A DNA stretch of 64,000 nucleotides, taken from contig CM049314.1 of assembly GCA_026874595.1 (NCBI GenBank), positions 63,520,800 through 63,584,799 of the forward strand. Reading direction: 5' to 3'. The translations under genes and the position numbers were made by a program. Positions 61,649-64,000 of the stretch are shown here, in pieces (positions within the stretch are counted from its first letter, which is position 1; every line of letters starts with the position of its first letter). Source of the stretch: Sipunculus nudus (Eukaryota; Annelida; Sipuncula; Golfingiida; Sipunculidae). Below the pieces are notes generated by a model, which did not search any database, was not told where the DNA came from, and was given only the letters and a program-made list of their open reading frames with translations.

Positions 61649-63943
61649 GCCACAAACATTGTAGTTCAAAGTTCACTGGAACAGCTCTTATAAAAACGTG
61701 GTGTTGTTCGCCCCAAAGGTTAATCATCTAGATTGTGTACCAGCTTGAAAGAACTGGTCAATGAATGCTCACAAGATGTTCCCACGGTACAAGTCTCTTC
61801 CTTTAGGACACATAGAATTGTTTTTAAAAGGTTAATTTATATACATAGAAAAAGCCTTGAGACCAACATTTTAATCTTTCAGGTATGTTTACCTACTATG
61901 GATTTGAATAAGTGTGTTTTTAGCGCTTGCGCACGGGACACCTTTGGGTCATTTCCCAAATTTGATAAATTTTGCATTGCTATCAGTTACATGTAAAAAT
62001 CTCATTAAACACATAAAAGTTCTGTCTAGAATACTTACAAATATTCCAATATTATTCCTAATCCGTAATAAGGATTGAGATCACATTATTTTGCCATCCC
62101 TTCTCAGTACCAAAGGAACAGTATAGTCTCCGTATTGGTGAAAAGAGAATTAGTATGAGCAACGTAACAAAGGAGGTAAAGTATAATATTTGCAATGATT
62201 TGGGATTTGGAGTCTATTTTCAATGTAATCAGCATTGCTTCCTCCAGGATCTTATCAAGAAAATAAGGAACATGTATATGCTAGTATGAGAGAAGTGATA
62301 AGCACAATAAAACTTGGATAAGCTTGGGGTGACGTGTTGCGAAGGTACTAAAAACCTGCGGCCGAAATATATCTCGTAGGTAATTCTTTTCCATTAGGTC
62401 TGAAGGAGGCCGGTTTCTCAGATACTTTTTTTAGATGTCAGGTTAGGCGGGCAATTTTACGGCATGCTTATTATAGACTTTCGATAAAAAATGACATGAC
62501 CAAGGAACAACATGACAATACCAATAAATAGATAAACTTGAAAAAGCGCAACATACTAAAAGAAAATATTATTGTAATTTCATTGTTTTCTTGAAATTAA
62601 TGTCTAAGCGGTGTGAGCTCAAAATCGCACCCTCCATCCAACCGTCGATTTTAAATCATTTGGAGACGCAGGTCTGATCAGTTTATAACAAAAAGGCCTG
62701 TTAGTCATGTTTTCAATCACAGAATGTGAGATTCATTTTACTGTATTGATATTTCTCACCATTTGGGAGATTTGTAACCTTTAAGGAGAGCAATTCTTCA
62801 AATCTACGCCATGCTAAACATTGGAAATATCGACACTACAGATACTAAAAACGGACGACTATTTTAATGGAACATAAAAAGTTTCAACAGAACCAATTAA
62901 AAAAAAATAAAATGAAACATACAGAATACCCTTTTACTTATGTAAAAAGAACGTTAAGAGTTAAAAGCGATAGTACACTTTGCAGAATAGGACAACAAAG
63001 ATATAATTGTAATATGTAGATCGGATGGAACATCTGTCATCGGTCATCGGTGCCTACACAAAGCCCACAGGAAACATTCTGAACCTAACATCAAATATTA
63101 GTCTGACTTAAGTACTTACAAATAAAATCGATAAGTGACTTGTGTTCACAACATTACTGTTAAAAAGTTCTATAAGCGCGTAGCAAATCCCTCTCAATAT
63201 ATCTCTTACTTTATTTTTCGGATCAGGGCGCGGTCATTCCCGGAGCATTCTAGTTAAAAAAAAAGCTTTCAAACTTTACCTCAAAACATGGGCATGAGGA
63301 CAATAATGAAGTTTTAAGGTTTATGGAATAATACAAACTTTTTTATTGTAAAAGGAGAACCTAAACGAGGTCCTTAAGGCATTTTTTTTATCAAGACCCC
63401 CATCAACCCAGTCCCGTGGAGGTGAGACTTATAGGGTTCAATGAGTTTAATTCTTTATCGATATTCGGGTCAAATGCTTTGTTGATGGACTTTCCTAGGT
63501 CCTTCTGAGTTAAATACCATCGAATATAATTTTGCCTTTTCTTTTTATACTTTCTTCTGTTTGTGTTTTGTTCGCTGTAGTTCTCAAATATTGCTGATTT
63601 TCATAATCACAACCTAATTGCCAAAGTCGTACACGCCATACGCGATACCCCAATACGGATCAGTAGCGGGCGTTAGGGGGAGGATTCCAGTGATCGCTCG
63701 CCGATTGCAAACATCCGGTTCTTCGGAACGATATATAAAGGAACGCATAAAAGTTGTAAATTCGCATTTGGAATTTCAAAATATTCTGAGGCTAAACAAA
63801 CAGGGGCATTAACAGATCAGATGCGGATTTGAGGTAAAGAACTTGGATTCACAAAGATAGATGTATTATGTATGATTACCACATTTAATTAGCTGGTGAT
63901 TTCATTCTCAAATGAACAATCATACTGTTGTCATAATTATGGC

Positions 63944-63983
63944 AATATATATATATATGTGTGTGTGTGTGTATATATATATA
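63944..63983. repeat. (TA)n-(TG)n-(TA)n microsatellite
   Basis: Compound dinucleotide repeat near the window end. Confidence 0.95.
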
Positions 63984-64000
63984 GTGAATAGCCAAATCTG

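Larger units (their letters stand above)
60000..63940. other. AT-rich region without a supported gene
   Basis: Contains TA microsatellites and short ORFs lacking motifs. Upstream exons of the ligase-like gene would be expected here on the minus strand but none was recognisable. Confidence 0.35.

Overview
The window is AT-rich, intron-rich animal DNA. It is most likely from a bivalve or other mollusc. The reasons are a multi-domain C1q gene, ankyrin exons holding about one repeat each, tRNA-derived SINEs, abundant TA/CT/GA microsatellites, and multimeric dispersed repeats ending in a poly-purine (GGACGG-type) tail. There are no bacterial operons. Long ORFs are rare because coding sequence is split into exons of about 50-170 bp, so most calls rest on splice sites, reading phase and family motifs read by eye. 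Gene models are partial, and the species is not identified.

Layout. 1-2900 is mostly non-coding and microsatellite-rich; a diverged copy of the end of the large repeat unit lies at about 590-945. 2930-7335 holds an ankyrin-repeat gene (+). 8100-9050 is a dispersed repeat and 9200-10520 a decayed non-LTR reverse transcriptase (-). 11916-12016 (+) and 12888-12995 (-) are isolated ankyrin exons. 13499-36730 is a head-to-tail segmental duplication: two near-complete units of about 11.5 and 11.2 kb plus a short, internally deleted third. Each full unit carries a candidate small secreted-protein gene (-), an unrecognised multi-exon candidate gene (+), a 731-bp solo LTR, multimeric repeats and a GC-rich conserved ORF.

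37102-41912 is a minus-strand gene for a secreted protein with three tandem C1q-like domains. Its signal peptide is split across two exons, and two shifts in the same direction break its reading frame. 41000-53600 is mainly intergenic with dispersed repeats and minisatellites. 57138-59986 holds candidate minus-strand exons; the clearest resembles an AMP-binding acyl-CoA ligase. The remainder up to 64000 has no gene I can support.

C1q and ankyrin families are commonly expanded in molluscs. The local picture (tandem duplication, indels, premature stops, solitary exons) fits a fast-turning, birth-and-death region rather than a pathway. I see no operon-like or CRISPR-like system.
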